A model generated the notes under the pieces. That model was not told the DNA's origin and searched no databases. It worked only from the letters and a program-made list of their open reading frames with translations. Source: GCA-020344555 sp964405925 (lineage in GTDB: Bacteria > Planctomycetota > Phycisphaerae > UBA1845). Taken from it: 64,000 nucleotides of DNA. A program made the position numbers and the translations under genes. Numbering within the stretch: position 1 is the stretch's first letter; each line of letters begins with the position of its first letter. This document shows positions 1 to 9,328 of the stretch, piece after piece. The stretch spans positions 14,978 to 78,977 of the forward strand of contig CAYOQG010000001.1 in assembly GCA_964405925.1 (NCBI GenBank), written 5' to 3'.

Positions 1-2391
1 AGGAACCGCGTCCCCTTTTGGTGTCATGATGCGGACATGTTCGAGATCGGCTATCGAGCGGCGCTCCCGCTCCGGAAAGCGGACCCTTACCTTGATGAGC
101 TCCTTGCCGCGCTGGAGCTGCACGGCTTCACCCCCGTAGAAACCGTGCCGCAGTTGCCGGGCCACGTCGTCCAGCGTCAGCCCCAACGATCGTGCATCGG
201 GATCGAGCGTAACACGAAGCTCGCGCTTCCCGGGAACGAGTTCGCTACGGATGTCGTACAGACCGTCAAAGTCGCGAAGCCGGTCTTGAACTCGCTCTGC
301 GGCCTCTTCGAGATCCTCCAAGTCGTTCCCGAGCAGGCGGATCTCGATCGGCGTGTCGAGCGGGCCGCGCGGTTGTCGTCCCACGGTCACCTGTGTGGCA
401 TCGTATATCGTCCCGATCGATTCGCGCCAGCGCTCGATAATCTTCTCCATGGGCATTCGCCGCTGCTCGGCCGGCATCAGTTCGACACGAACCTCACATA
501 AGTTGTTCCCCCTGGATGTTTTGAATCCGGCAAACTCGCCGATGAGTGAGTGAATCTGCCTCACCAGCGGGCCCTCGGCGGCGGGGCGCAGTTGCGGATC
601 CTCGTTGAGTTGCCGGGCACAGGCTTCCAAACGTTCGACCGTCTGCTCGGTTGTGGCGATCGGTGTTCCCTCCGGGAATCGAACGCGCGCTCGGAGGATA
701 TTGCCGTCCTCCTGCGGCATCAAGATCAGCGGCGTCCGTCCACCCTCCACCAGACCTGCAACAGCCAAAAGGGCGGCGATTGCCAGTCCTACGGTGACCA
801 GGCGATACCGCATCGCCAGCGTAAACAGCGGGCGATACCATCCGGTGATGATCCGATCGATCAGGTCATCAATCTTGTACCGCAGACGGCTCGGACTCCC
901 CCCCTTGCCGTCGGAAACCAACCCACCTCGATAACACAGGTGTGACGGGAGGATGCCGAACGCCTCGACGGACGACGCCACGATCGCGGCAATCACGACG
1001 ACAGGAAGAACATGAATGAACCGACCCATGACCCCCACGACATAGAGCAAAGGAATAAACGCGATAATCGTGGTGATCGAGGCACCCAAGACCGGCAGGG
1101 CGACTCTGTTCGCCCCCTCGATAGACGCCAACTCAGGAGTGTCACCACTTCGTCGTCGGGCATGTATACTATCGGCAATGACGATCGCATCGTCCACGAT
1201 GATCCCCGACACCATGATCAGGGCGAACAGGCTAATCATGTTGAGCGTCTCACCGTAGACGTGCATGATGATCAGGGCCCCGGCGAACGAGACCGGGATG
1301 CCGATGGCCACCCAGACCGCCACCCGAAGCCTCAAAAACAGCGTCAGCGTCGCGAATACCAGGCAGATGCCCCATAATCCGTTCTCGACGAGCATGGCAA
1401 TCCGGCTATCGATGTCGTGGGAGCTGTCCGCCCAGACCGACAAATGAAGTTGCTCCGGCAGCGAGGGTTGACGATCGTCGACGTACGCTCGCACGAGGCG
1501 GGCGATTTCCGTGGTGTCCTCATCCGGGGTCTTGAAGACCTCGACGACGACAGCGGGCTGGCCGTTGAAGGTCCCGCGTATGACCGTCTCCTCAAATCCT
1601 TCGCGAACGGTGGCGAGCTGGCCCAGTCGCACGACCGCATCCGCCCGCTCCCGGATGATCAGCTCTTCGTACTCTCGCGCGGCGTACCGTTGACCGGCGA
1701 TCCGCAGGATGAACTCCTCGTCGGCGGTACGGATCACACCGGCGGGCACGTCCAGGCTGCTCTTGGCTACGACAGCCATGACGTCAGTGAGTGAAAGGTC
1801 GTACGCCAGTAGGGCCTCCTCGGAGACTTCAATGACGATCTCGTCGTTACGCGCACCGGAAAACGACACTTGCGAGATTTCAGGAAATGCCAGAAGGTCG
1901 TCACGAACCTGTTGGGCGGCCTGCTTCAGCGTGCGTTCTGGGAGCTGCCCGAAGACTGCCACATTGACGACTTCGGAAGGCACCACCGCCTCCCGGATGA
2001 CCGGCTGGCGCGCTTCAGAGGGAAAAGTCGTGATCTGACCGACGCGCTCCCGGACTTCATCGAGAACAGTCTTCAGATCATCGACGTCTTCCTGTACGCC
2101 GACCCACACCATCCCGAAGTCCTCGTTGGCCGACGACGAGAGTTTGCGGACTCCGCGCGTCCCCTGCAAGGCCTCCTCGATGGGTGTACAGATGGCCCGT
2201 TCCACGTCCTCGGGACTGGCCCCGGGGTAGGCAAGTTCCACGACGACGTGCTCAAGCGAAAACTCGGGATAAACCTCGCGCACCATGTGGCGGGTGGAGA
2301 GCAGCCCCCCAACGAGGATGCAGACCATGAGCAGTTCGACAACGACGGGATTGCGGACGCCCCCCGCGATGAGCCCGCGGAGTAGCTGCAT
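1..2391 (-). CDS. RND efflux transporter permease subunit (partial, C-terminus outside window)
   Basis: This is the inner-membrane proton-driven pump of a tripartite RND exporter (AcrB/MdtB-like). The frame opens with ATG at 2391 and has no stop down to base 1, so 797 codons of an expected ~1,030-1,100 are visible. Seen: a first membrane segment just after the start (PVVVELLMVCILVGG), the porter-domain signature AYPGASPEDVERAI, and the TM4 block with the adjacent acidic pair in GIIVDDAIV. That pair is Asp400/Asp401, at almost the same position as the proton-relay pair of AcrB. The start lies two bases after the stop of the adaptor gene, so the two are co-transcribed and probably translationally coupled. 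The substrate cannot be read from the sequence; no heavy-metal-specific motif was identified. Confidence 0.93.
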   Translation of the reverse strand, partial: MQLLRGLIAGGVRNPVVVELLMVCILVGGLLSTRHMVREVYPEFSLEHVVVELAYPGASPEDVERAICTPIEEALQGTRGVRKLSSSANEDFGMVWVGVQEDVDDLKTVLDEVRERVGQITTFPSEARQPVIREAVVPSEVVNVAVFGQLPERTLKQAAQQVRDDLLAFPEISQVSFSGARNDEIVIEVSEEALLAYDLSLTDVMAVVAKSSLDVPAGVIRTADEEFILRIAGQRYAAREYEELIIRERADAVVRLGQLATVREGFEETVIRGTFNGQPAVVVEVFKTPDEDTTEIARLVRAYVDDRQPSLPEQLHLSVWADSSHDIDSRIAMLVENGLWGICLVFATLTLFLRLRVAVWVAIGIPVSFAGALIIMHVYGETLNMISLFALIMVSGIIVDDAIVIADSIHARRRSGDTPELASIEGANRVALPVLGASITTIIAFIPLLYVVGVMGRFIHVLPVVVIAAIVASSVEAFGILPSHLCYRGGLVSDGKGGSPSRLRYKIDDLIDRIITGWYRPLFTLAMRYRLVTVGLAIAALLAVAGLVEGGRTPLILMPQEDGNILRARVRFPEGTPIATTEQTVERLEACARQLNEDPQLRPAAEGPLVRQIHSLIGEFAGFKTSRGNNLCEVRVELMPAEQRRMPMEKIIERWRESIGTIYDATQVTVGRQPRGPLDTPIEIRLLGNDLEDLEEAAERVQDRLRDFDGLYDIRSELVPGKRELRVTLDPDARSLGLTLDDVARQLRHGFYGGEAVQLQRGKELIKVRVRFPERERRSIADLEHVRIMTPKGDAVP

Positions 2392-2393
2392 GA

Positions 2394-4001
2394 CTAACCC
2401 CCTGCGCGCGCCAGGCTATACCGCCCCAGGATGGCGCTTAACGACGTGTGGACCGGGAATCGAAGATCGGGGATCGGAGATCGGAGATCGGGGAATGAAG
2501 ATCGGGTTTCGGACTTCGTTCCCTCTTCCCTGTTCCCTGTTGCCTGTTGCCAAACCCGTGACAAGACCGCGACTCTGCCCGCGGCTTCCCGTAAGGATTC
2601 GGGAAAGACATCAGCCGTGATCTGATCGTCGCGGAGACGAACGTGCATCCCTGCCATCGGCTGCCGCAAGGGCGACACGACGACCAGCTCACCCGGTCTC
2701 AGTTCGCACAACTCGGTACCACTTCGGCCGGTGTAATCAACAAGCACGCTGTCACCCAGCGAACGAAGCAGCGGCACCACCCTGCGGGTCAGACTGCCGA
2801 GACGCTCGTCCGCCGGGTCACTGGCGGGCTCGAACACGTATACCCAACTGTTGTTGTGGATCGCATGGCGCGGTACGAGCAAGGCCCCTTCGATCGGCTC
2901 CGCCGGCAAATCCACCCGACAGTGCATTCCGATACTCAGGGATGGTGTGGACTCTTCGCTGCCCACAGCAACCGTGGCGACCATGTCCACGTTGCGGACT
3001 TCGACGATCAAGCGAGCTGTCCGTGTCGCCTCGTCAACACGCTCGAACCGGGTGACGAATCCCCGCCAGGTGAATTCCTGGTCGTGCAGACTCCATCGAA
3101 CCTCGGCTTCAGGTCGTGGGCCGTCGGCGTCTTTTTGCAGGGCCTCCGGGCGGATGGCCTTGGCAAGCCACCTCAATTCTCGTGGATCGATACCCACCGG
3201 TACCTCGAACGCCGACATATCCGTCAACGTGGCGATGGAAAAGTGGGCGGTCACCGCCTGCGACGCGTACGCCGACACCACCTCGACCCTTGCGTCAAAC
3301 GGGCAAAAGATCTTTGTATGGTCGCGCTCGTAGCACGCTTGCTTAAGCCCGGCGCGGGCGGCATCGAGTCGGGCCTCGGTCTCACGCCTGACGTGGGGGA
3401 TTATTTCCCGGCGGCTCTTCAACTCGATCAAGGCGTCGTTCTGTCGCAAGAACTTCTGATAGACAAGATCGACGTCACGCTGCGTCCCCACCTGTTCGTC
3501 ATCGTGCAAACGCTTCGAGGTCAAGTAGTCACGCTCGTCAATGGCGAGCAGCTTCTCCGCGTTGGCGATGCGTTCATCGAGGCTCGCAGACTCCTGGTCC
3601 GTTCGATCGAGGGCAGCCTCCAGTTGATGGACCTCCGCCTCGACCTGGCGGACACGAGCTTCGTAAATCGTGGGGTCAACCTCGAAGAGTAGCTCACCTT
3701 CCGGCACGATTTTGCCGGTCGCCAGGTCGTCGTGAACTCGCACCAACTCCCCGCTCACCTGTGGCACGATCTTGACTTGACGCTTCGGGCGAACGGTTCC
3801 ACGGCCGACGACTGGCGTTGCCTCGATCACAGGTATGATTGTCTGGACGGCCACTTCCGGAGTGCGGGCGAAGTGGTGGTGTTTGGGTGGTTCCGGCTTC
3901 GTGTGCACAAGCCACGCGTACGTCGCACCGCCAGCGATAACGATAGCGAGTGCGAGAACTACAGCAATGGCACGACGCGTTCCTTCTGTCGCCATGTTCA
4001 T
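2394..4001 (-). CDS. RND efflux periplasmic adaptor (membrane fusion protein)
   Basis: A 535-residue adaptor of the HlyD/AcrA type that would link the RND pump encoded next to it to an outer-membrane channel. Residues ~10-30 form a membrane anchor or signal (AVVLALAIVIAGGATYAW). A lipoyl half (GRGTVRPKRQVKIVPQVSG), a long coiled-coil hairpin (~95-215) and the second lipoyl/beta-barrel part (KIFCPFDARVEVVSAYASQ onward) follow in family order. It is longer than usual (350-420). The extra length is partly a tail of ~50 residues read from low-complexity repeat DNA (PDLRSPIPDLRFP). ATG 4001 was taken as start; ATG 3995 is an in-frame alternative and neither has a clear Shine-Dalgarno. No outer-membrane channel gene is visible nearby. 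Confidence 0.88.
   Translation of the reverse strand: MNMATEGTRRAIAVVLALAIVIAGGATYAWLVHTKPEPPKHHHFARTPEVAVQTIIPVIEATPVVGRGTVRPKRQVKIVPQVSGELVRVHDDLATGKIVPEGELLFEVDPTIYEARVRQVEAEVHQLEAALDRTDQESASLDERIANAEKLLAIDERDYLTSKRLHDDEQVGTQRDVDLVYQKFLRQNDALIELKSRREIIPHVRRETEARLDAARAGLKQACYERDHTKIFCPFDARVEVVSAYASQAVTAHFSIATLTDMSAFEVPVGIDPRELRWLAKAIRPEALQKDADGPRPEAEVRWSLHDQEFTWRGFVTRFERVDEATRTARLIVEVRNVDMVATVAVGSEESTPSLSIGMHCRVDLPAEPIEGALLVPRHAIHNNSWVYVFEPASDPADERLGSLTRRVVPLLRSLGDSVLVDYTGRSGTELCELRPGELVVVSPLRQPMAGMHVRLRDDQITADVFPESLREAAGRVAVLSRVWQQATGNREEGTKSETRSSFPDLRSPIPDLRFPVHTSLSAILGRYSLARAGG
2455..2563. repeat. Degenerate 7-8 bp tandem repeat tract inside the adaptor gene
   Basis: Two abutting tracts lie in the last 60 codons of the adaptor. 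On the minus strand one is a run of about four degenerate octamers of the type AGGGAACA. The other is about seven degenerate heptamers of the type CCGATCT/CCGATCC. A shorter tract of the same style occurs near the right edge of the window (about 63112-63157). The tract stays in frame and ends in coding sequence, so it appears to have expanded or inserted into the 3' end of the gene. Confidence 0.7.
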
Positions 4002-4476
4002 GTTGGTTGTTGGTGGGCTTCAGACGCCGACCCATCCCGGCATCCGAGCTCGGGATAGTATCAGCACCGTGGGCTCAGACGGCGTCCGTTCACTGGGGCG
4101 TTGCGCCCTTCAAGCCCGTCTCGGGGCGTTGACCGCCTTCACCCACGAGGGGCGTCGGAGCGCCGCCAAACGGGGAATCATCGGCGAAACACCGACCCTG
4201 TCAATAGCTAACGCCGAATGGCATGAAAATCCGGCGCAGGCCACCAGCCCTGTGAGTCGATCGCCTCGGTCGTCGGAACAGATTATGAAGTGCCCGCCGC
4301 CCCGGCCGGATACCCCACGCGGACGTGTAGGCGGTCACCGACGGCACAACATGTTGATATAAAGGCTCAGATTGCTGATTCGACCCATCCGAGCGGCTTG
4401 CGACGACCTACGCGATAGATCGCAGCATGGGTCCACCAGCAGACACCGCGAATCGCGACGAGAGGACCTCCCCACA

Positions 4477-4755
4477 TTACCTGTGAAATTCTCGAGCCAG
4501 CTCCGTGATCCGAGCCAGATGGTAGACGTCGTACTCTGCCACAAAAAGGCACAAATCCACGATCCGCACGGGCTCATTCAGGCGAGCCCGGTTCGACGAC
4601 CGCCTGAAGCCCTCGGAGTCCAGGGTCGCCAGCCGGGTCGCCGCCGCGACTCCACCGCGCTTCGATGGCGATGCCGCTGGCCATTCTTCTTCCGTCAATA
4701 GCGACGCAAACACATCTTGCCCACTTGGATAACAAGATCGCGTGGCGAAATTCAA
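4477..4755 (-). pseudogene. Possible remnant of a DinB/YfiT-like four-helix protein
   Basis: A 92-codon frame whose last third (DLCLFVAEYDVYHLARITEL) resembles the C-terminal helix of DinB-type putative metalloenzymes, where the usual text is close to AEHDxxHLAQI. The first conserved His appears as Tyr here. An upstream LTEEEW also fits the family. DinB proteins are normally ~150-170 residues, and nothing similar was found upstream, so this looks like a 3' fragment that has decayed. It could equally be a chance frame in GC-rich DNA. The call rests on motif memory only. Confidence 0.25.
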
Positions 4756-5478
4756 GGGGGTAGGTCTGCACTACACGGGTCTGGACACTGACAACCGCGT
4801 TTCCGTATACGCCATCGTCGATTCTTCACACAAATTCGGGCAATTCTCTCCAAACGTGCGTAGGTTGGGCTAAACACATACTCACCCGCCGCAACCCGAC
4901 GCGGGCGCAGCCCATCCGACCCACGTCCGCGTCAACTTGAAACCCGTCCATCTGTCCCTGCACTCGCTTGGCCGATGTACCGGATCGCAGATTGAGCGGC
5001 CATTCGTCCGCAGCCGATCAGGGCATCAAGTGCGGACCTGACGAATCTCCATCGCAATGACCGCCACATGCCAACATGCCTTCGCCGAGCGAGCGATGGC
5101 ACCGCCTCGTAGTGTCCGAATGAACGGTGGACGAGTTGGCGGCATGGCTGCACAGTGGCAGGTTGCCTTCATCGACACCATACGCCGATACCGCGAGTTG
5201 CCGTCACGACGGAACCTGCCCACCCTGCCACCAAGACCCGCGCAATAGGCGTTCGCGTGAACGTGACTTCGCCCAGGGTCCGTGACAGCTTAGCTCGGTC
5301 TCGCGGCAGGCACCGAGTCAGCCCGAAAGGCTGACCCACCGCGGCCATGGGCGACGTCCCGGCCCGCCGGGACTTGCCCCGGGGCTATCACAGGACAGGG
5401 TTTCAGCCTGGAACCCCGCACGCGGTCTTGTCACCCACCCATCTGCCCGTCCTCCTGGAAACCGCACCTGCGCGGCGT

Positions 5479-5484
5479 TACAAT
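5479..5484 (+). promoter_or_regulatory. -10 box (TACAAT) six bases before the start codon
   Basis: TACAAT ends six bases before ATG 5491, so transcription would start at or next to the A of the ATG (leaderless). A weak -35-like CTGGAA lies 18 bases upstream. No Shine-Dalgarno is present before the start. Confidence 0.45.
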
Positions 5485-5490
5485 CACTGT

Positions 5491-5736
5491 ATGATCCGCG
5501 ACAACATCCGTGAGCTTCTGGATCGTGATCCCTTCGTCCCGTTTCGCCTGGTTCTCAGCAGCGGTCGGCATTACGACGTCCTCGACCCCCAGATGACGGT
5601 ACTCCTGAAGTCCGAGATCTTTATCGCATTCCCCGACGGGGAACATTCCTCCCTCGTACCGCTCTTGCACGTCACCTCGGTCGAGACCCCAGCCGATGGT
5701 CGGCGCAAACGCACCACCCGACGAAAACCACGATAG
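5491..5736 (+). CDS. Small conserved hypothetical protein (81 aa)
   Basis: An 81-residue soluble protein beginning MIRDNIRELLDRDPFVPFRL and ending in a very basic tail (RRKRTTRRKPR). The internal text (PFVPFRLVLSSGRHYDV, LLKSEIFIAF) is the style of a small beta-rich family I associate with Planctomycetota genomes. No catalytic motif, signal peptide or membrane segment is visible. A longer in-frame reading from 5347 exists, but its extra N-terminus is compositionally unlike a protein. ATG 5491 is preferred because of the TACAAT box just ahead of it. Function unknown; the basic tail would allow nucleic-acid binding, but that is a guess. Confidence 0.6.
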   Translation: MIRDNIRELLDRDPFVPFRLVLSSGRHYDVLDPQMTVLLKSEIFIAFPDGEHSSLVPLLHVTSVETPADGRRKRTTRRKPR

Positions 5737-5869
5737 CCACCGAATCCCGGGCACGGCGTGAGAGTGTCCCGTCTCCGATCCCGCGTGGCCAGACCATGGG
5801 CACGGTGCCATAATGGATGTGTCCCGATGCAGAAGCACGTACGGAGACAGTGAAATGTCAGGACGACAC

Positions 5870-6307
5870 ATGAAGGCACAGGACGTATTCAACGCCTCAG
5901 CCCCGTTCTTCGGTCCAAAATCGACCTTCGCCGAGGCCTTTCCAGAGATTCAGTCTTTGCGTGTGGAGGTCACCGAGAGAGGGCATGGGACGGAGTGGAT
6001 GGGTCCGGGGGCTCGCGTATACACCGAGACGATCGCTGGCGAGTTCATCAACTGCTCAAACACCGTATGCTATAATGGCGGATTCCGTCTTGGGGGAATT
6101 CTCCGAGATATGGTGCGCTCTCGCGAAACCGAGCGCACGGGAACGGCTAGTTGCCAAGGGTACGAACGGTCCCCCAAAGGTCGGCGCAAGTATAGAAAAT
6201 GCTGGAACTCTTTCGAATACAAAATCGCTGTCAAATACCGCGAGAATCCGGATGACCACGCTCAAAGAACGAATAGCACGGATTCGCGCAGCTGTCGGTC
6301 AGACTAG
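5870..6307 (+). CDS. Conserved hypothetical Cys-rich protein (zinc-ribbon-like)
   Basis: A protein of 145 residues (160 if ATG 5825-frame alternatives are ignored and ATG 5855 is counted as 150). The N-terminus (MKAQDVFNASAPFFGP) leads to an alpha/beta stretch with EIQSLRVEVTE. Cysteines then sit in CSNTVCYNGGF and later in CQGYERSPKGRRKYRKC. The spacing suggests four-Cys metal binding. ATG 5870 has AGGA six bases upstream and ATG 5855 has GGAG eight bases upstream; either could be used. An upstream in-frame ATG at 5813 overlaps a CATAAT -10-like box, so it is unlikely. The 3' end overlaps the next gene by 56 bp. I recognise this as a recurring uncharacterised family, not as a named enzyme. 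Confidence 0.65.
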   Translation: MKAQDVFNASAPFFGPKSTFAEAFPEIQSLRVEVTERGHGTEWMGPGARVYTETIAGEFINCSNTVCYNGGFRLGGILRDMVRSRETERTGTASCQGYERSPKGRRKYRKCWNSFEYKIAVKYRENPDDHAQRTNSTDSRSCRSD

Positions 6308-6869
6308 AGTCGCGAACCTCGCTCGATTCCCCGCCCGGGTCATAAACACACCGAGGTGCCACGGTATGTTTCAGGACTTTAGAGGCGACAAGTCGCCCGA
6401 GGATCTGGTGAATGACGCGTTCACCCTGATCCATAATGTCGCCAGTTTGCGCGACCATTTGAAAAAATGGGCTCAGGCGAATGGACGGGATCCTAAAAAG
6501 GTAGATGAGACCATCCGATCCTCAAGGGATCTTTGCATCATCATGGATCTGTGGGATAACGACAAACATGGCGGCACGCGCCGGGACGGCGGCAGGTCAA
6601 CGCTCTCCCCTCGCCTCGACGAAGTCGATCGCGCATTGAGACTCCGTCCGCTCCCTAGGAAGAACTCAGGTGTGATGGTCCAATGGGGCCAGGATGGGCG
6701 TTTACATGCTTCGGGAGATGGGACAGCTACGGTCGATACCTCGGGAACCGTCCGAGATGCCGAGGGTCAACCCATTGGCGACCTGCAGGAAATCGTGGCG
6801 TGTGCGGTCGAAGCGTGGGAGCGCCTACTGGTAACGTACGAGATCGGCCGAGGGCTCGCGGTAGAATGA
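6252..6869 (+). CDS. Hypothetical protein with DLWDNDKHG motif (205 aa)
   Basis: A 205-residue protein starting MTTLKERIARIRAAVG. The central part is helical (AFTLIHNVASLRDHLKKW) and is followed by CIIMDLWDNDKHGG. That resembles the DLxNxxKH box of several uncharacterised helical (HEPN-like) families. The C-terminal half is a Gly/Asp-rich beta region with AVEAWERLL near the end. The frame can be extended upstream to 5961, but the extension runs out of frame through the preceding gene, so ATG 6252 was chosen. It begins inside the Cys-rich gene (56-bp overlap), which suggests the pair is translated together. Function unknown. Two-gene overlapping pairs with a helical KH-box protein can be toxin-antitoxin or defence units, but nothing here proves that. 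Confidence 0.6.
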   Translation: MTTLKERIARIRAAVGQTRVANLARFPARVINTPRCHGMFQDFRGDKSPEDLVNDAFTLIHNVASLRDHLKKWAQANGRDPKKVDETIRSSRDLCIIMDLWDNDKHGGTRRDGGRSTLSPRLDEVDRALRLRPLPRKNSGVMVQWGQDGRLHASGDGTATVDTSGTVRDAEGQPIGDLQEIVACAVEAWERLLVTYEIGRGLAVE

Positions 6870-7198
6870 CTCGTTTGGGACGATGGTCCGGTCACAATGA
6901 TCGAACGGATGGGTCAACCCTAAACCATCGCGCTTCACGGCCCGTGCTTTGCTATGCGCTATTCAAGATCGAAGGGCAGCGAAGATCCTGATTCATTGGG
7001 ATTCGACATTCTTTTCACGGGCCGCGCTCGCGCTTGGGCCTCGCATCAGTCGTGCATCAAGATGCACCCTACAAGTTGCCGAAACTTATGGGCTTTCAGA
7101 TCATCGCAACCTGAGAGCTCCGCGCATGGCAGGGGGCACAGCTCGTCGCCATGCCCCCATCTATCTGATACCTCCTCGCGGAGGGCTATGGACGGTCG
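6870..7198. other. Intergenic region between convergent genes
   Basis: 329 bp between the convergent hypothetical gene and acs. It holds a hairpin with a 7-bp perfect stem (GGGGGCA at 7132-7138, TGCCCCC at 7152-7158). A short GC hairpin (CCTCC/GGAGG) lies at 7171-7184. Either could end acs transcripts, but there is no U-run. Short open frames here are not credible genes. Confidence 0.4.
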
Positions 7199-9181
7199 TT
7201 ACTTGTTCTTGACCAGGTGATCGACCACGCCCGGATCAGCCAGGGTCGTGGTGTCGCCGATGTCCTCCGGCTTACCCTCGGCGATCTTGCGGAGGATTCG
7301 CCGCATGATCTTGCCCGACCGGGTCTTGGGCAGACCTGGTGCCCAGTGGATGACATCGGGAGCGGCGATCGGTCCAATCTCCTTGCGTACGTGCATGACG
7401 AGTTCCTTCTTGAGCTCGTCCGTGTACTCCTCGCCCGCCTTGAGGGTCACATACGCGTAGATGCCCTGTCCCTTGATCTCGTGAGGGAAGCCGACGACGG
7501 CAGCCTCGGTCACCTTCGGGTGGGATACCAACGCACTTTCGACCTCGGCGGTCCCCATCCGGTGACCGGAGACATTGATCACGTCGTCGATCCGCCCGGT
7601 GATCCAATAGTAGCCGTCCTCGTCGCGGCGGCATCCATCACCCGTAAAGTACAGACCCGGACAGCGACTGAAATACACTTCCTTGAAGCGCTCGTGCTGC
7701 CCATACACGGTCCGCATGATCCCCGGCCAGGGCTCCTCGATAAACAGGGCACCCGAGGCGGGACCCTCGAGGCGCCTGTTCTTCTCATCAAGAATCACCG
7801 GCTTGATACCGAAGAAGGGCAGCGTGGCTGAGCCGGGCTTCGTGGCAATCGCACCCGGCAGCGGGGTGATCAACATACCGCCCGTCTCCGTCTGCCACCA
7901 GGTGTCAACAATCGGGCACCGCCCCTTGCCGACCACGCGGTGATACCACATCCACGCCTCCGGATTGATCGGCTCACCCACGGTGCCGAGGATGCGGAGA
8001 CTGGACAGATCGCGCTTGTTGACCGGCTCGTCACCCTCCCGCATGATCGCACGAATCGCTGTCGGTGCGGTATAGAACTTGTTGACTTTGTACTTGTCCA
8101 CCACATCCCAGAACCGACCAGCATCGGGATAGGTCGGGATGCCCTCGAACATGAGCGTTGTCCCCCCCACGCAAAGCGGCCCGTAGACGATGTACGAGTG
8201 ACCGGTTACCCAACCGATGTCCGCCGTGCACCAGTAGATGTCGCCATCGTGGTAGTCAAAGACGTTTTTGTAGGTGACCGCAGTGTACACCATGTATCCG
8301 CCGGTCGTGTGGAGCACGCCCTTCGGCTTGCCCGTCGAACCGGACGTATAGAGGATGAACAGCGGGTCTTCGGAGTCCAGCCACTCGGGTTCGCAGTCCG
8401 GTGACGCATCCTTCATGACGTCGTGCCACCAGTGGTCACGACCACTCTTCATGTGGATATCCATGCTGCCTGGCTTGAGTCGCTGGTAGACGATGCAGGT
8501 CTTGACGTTGACACCCTGCCTGGCGGCATGATCCATGGCTACGTCTGCGTTGGCTTTGAGCGCGACCGATTTCGCACCGCGGAACACACCGTCCGTGGTG
8601 ACCAGAAACCCACAGGTCGAGTCCACAATACGATCGGACAACGAGTCGGGACTGAAACCGCCGAAAACGACCGAATGAATCGCCCCGATCCTGGCACACC
8701 CGAGCATCGTGATGGCCAGCTCCTTGACCATCGGCATGTAGATCGATACCCGGTCGCCCTTCTTGACCCCGAACGACTTCAGTACGTTGGCGAACTTGCA
8801 GACCTCACGATGAAGCTCGCGATAGGTCAGCTTGTCGCCCTCGCCAGGTGCATTACCTTCCCACAGGATGGCGACTTGGTCACCACGCTTCTCGAGGTGC
8901 CGATCCAAGGCGTTGTATGTGATGTTGGTCTTGGCCCCGATGAAATACTTGATCCAGATCTTGTCCTTGAAATCGAACTCCCGGACCTTGGTCCACTTCT
9001 GCTTCCAGAAGAAATCGTTGGCCATCTCGGACCAGAATCCGTCCGGATCCTCGATCGAGCGCTTGTACATCTCTCTGTACTGCTCGATCGAGGAGATGTG
9101 CGCCCGACTGGCAAACTCGCTCGACGGAGCGAATTTGTGTGTTCCAGACGTTGTCGGTTCGGCACTGAGGGTCTCGGTCAT
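7199..9181 (-). CDS. acs: Acetyl-CoA synthetase
   Basis: AMP-forming acetate-CoA ligase: acetate + ATP + CoA to acetyl-CoA, cytosolic. The length of 660 residues is standard (~650). Diagnostic motifs are in order: the phosphate loop YTSGSTGKPKG, the adenylate motif DTWWQTETGG, the hinge region GRIDDVINVSGHR, and the C-terminal PKTRSGKIMRRILRKIA with the lysine that is reversibly acetylated in this family. The substrate-pocket surroundings (GVTGHSYIVYGPL-type text, GWVTGHSYIVYGP here) match acetate-specific enzymes, not propionyl-CoA synthetases. Start ATG 9181 has AAGGAG nine bases upstream (9191-9196). The gene follows waaA on the same strand after 147 bp, so it probably has its own promoter. 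Confidence 0.97.
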   Translation of the reverse strand: MTETLSAEPTTSGTHKFAPSSEFASRAHISSIEQYREMYKRSIEDPDGFWSEMANDFFWKQKWTKVREFDFKDKIWIKYFIGAKTNITYNALDRHLEKRGDQVAILWEGNAPGEGDKLTYRELHREVCKFANVLKSFGVKKGDRVSIYMPMVKELAITMLGCARIGAIHSVVFGGFSPDSLSDRIVDSTCGFLVTTDGVFRGAKSVALKANADVAMDHAARQGVNVKTCIVYQRLKPGSMDIHMKSGRDHWWHDVMKDASPDCEPEWLDSEDPLFILYTSGSTGKPKGVLHTTGGYMVYTAVTYKNVFDYHDGDIYWCTADIGWVTGHSYIVYGPLCVGGTTLMFEGIPTYPDAGRFWDVVDKYKVNKFYTAPTAIRAIMREGDEPVNKRDLSSLRILGTVGEPINPEAWMWYHRVVGKGRCPIVDTWWQTETGGMLITPLPGAIATKPGSATLPFFGIKPVILDEKNRRLEGPASGALFIEEPWPGIMRTVYGQHERFKEVYFSRCPGLYFTGDGCRRDEDGYYWITGRIDDVINVSGHRMGTAEVESALVSHPKVTEAAVVGFPHEIKGQGIYAYVTLKAGEEYTDELKKELVMHVRKEIGPIAAPDVIHWAPGLPKTRSGKIMRRILRKIAEGKPEDIGDTTTLADPGVVDHLVKNK

Positions 9182-9190
9182 CGTTCGACA

Positions 9191-9196
9191 CTCCTT
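9191..9196 (-). promoter_or_regulatory. Shine-Dalgarno of acs (AAGGAG)
   Basis: AAGGAG on the minus strand, nine bases before ATG 9181; it fixes the acs start. Confidence 0.7.
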
Positions 9197-9328
9197 CTAT
9201 CTCGTCTATTTACAGCCGTCTCCAGTCGTGTGGTCGTAAGCCCCCGGAAGCATGGGAGGATTGTCCACAGGACCTCACCGCGCGCTGCATGTGCCAGGCG
9301 GCGACACCATAAGCGCAGCGGCAGTCTT

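Larger units (their letters stand above)
4002..5490. other. Long sparse intergenic region with palindromes
   Basis: About 1.5 kb without a convincing intact gene. It contains a possible decayed DinB-like fragment (4477-4755) and a cluster of GC-rich hairpins near 5316-5390. One of these has a 7-bp stem (GTCAGCC, loop CGAAA, GGCTGAC) at about 5316-5334. Another has an 8-bp stem (GTCCCGGC/GCCGGGAC) at about 5354-5371. Short open frames at 4932-5248 show no recognisable family. The promoter of the efflux operon must lie near the left end but could not be placed. Confidence 0.5.

Noticed and set aside
2643..3692. 349-codon frame on the plus strand
   Set aside because: Lies fully antisense to the RND adaptor, whose family motifs are clear; no protein-like motifs of its own.
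4932..5248. Several overlapping short frames on both strands
   Set aside because: No ribosome site, no family motif and frames on both strands of similar length, as expected from GC-rich non-coding DNA.
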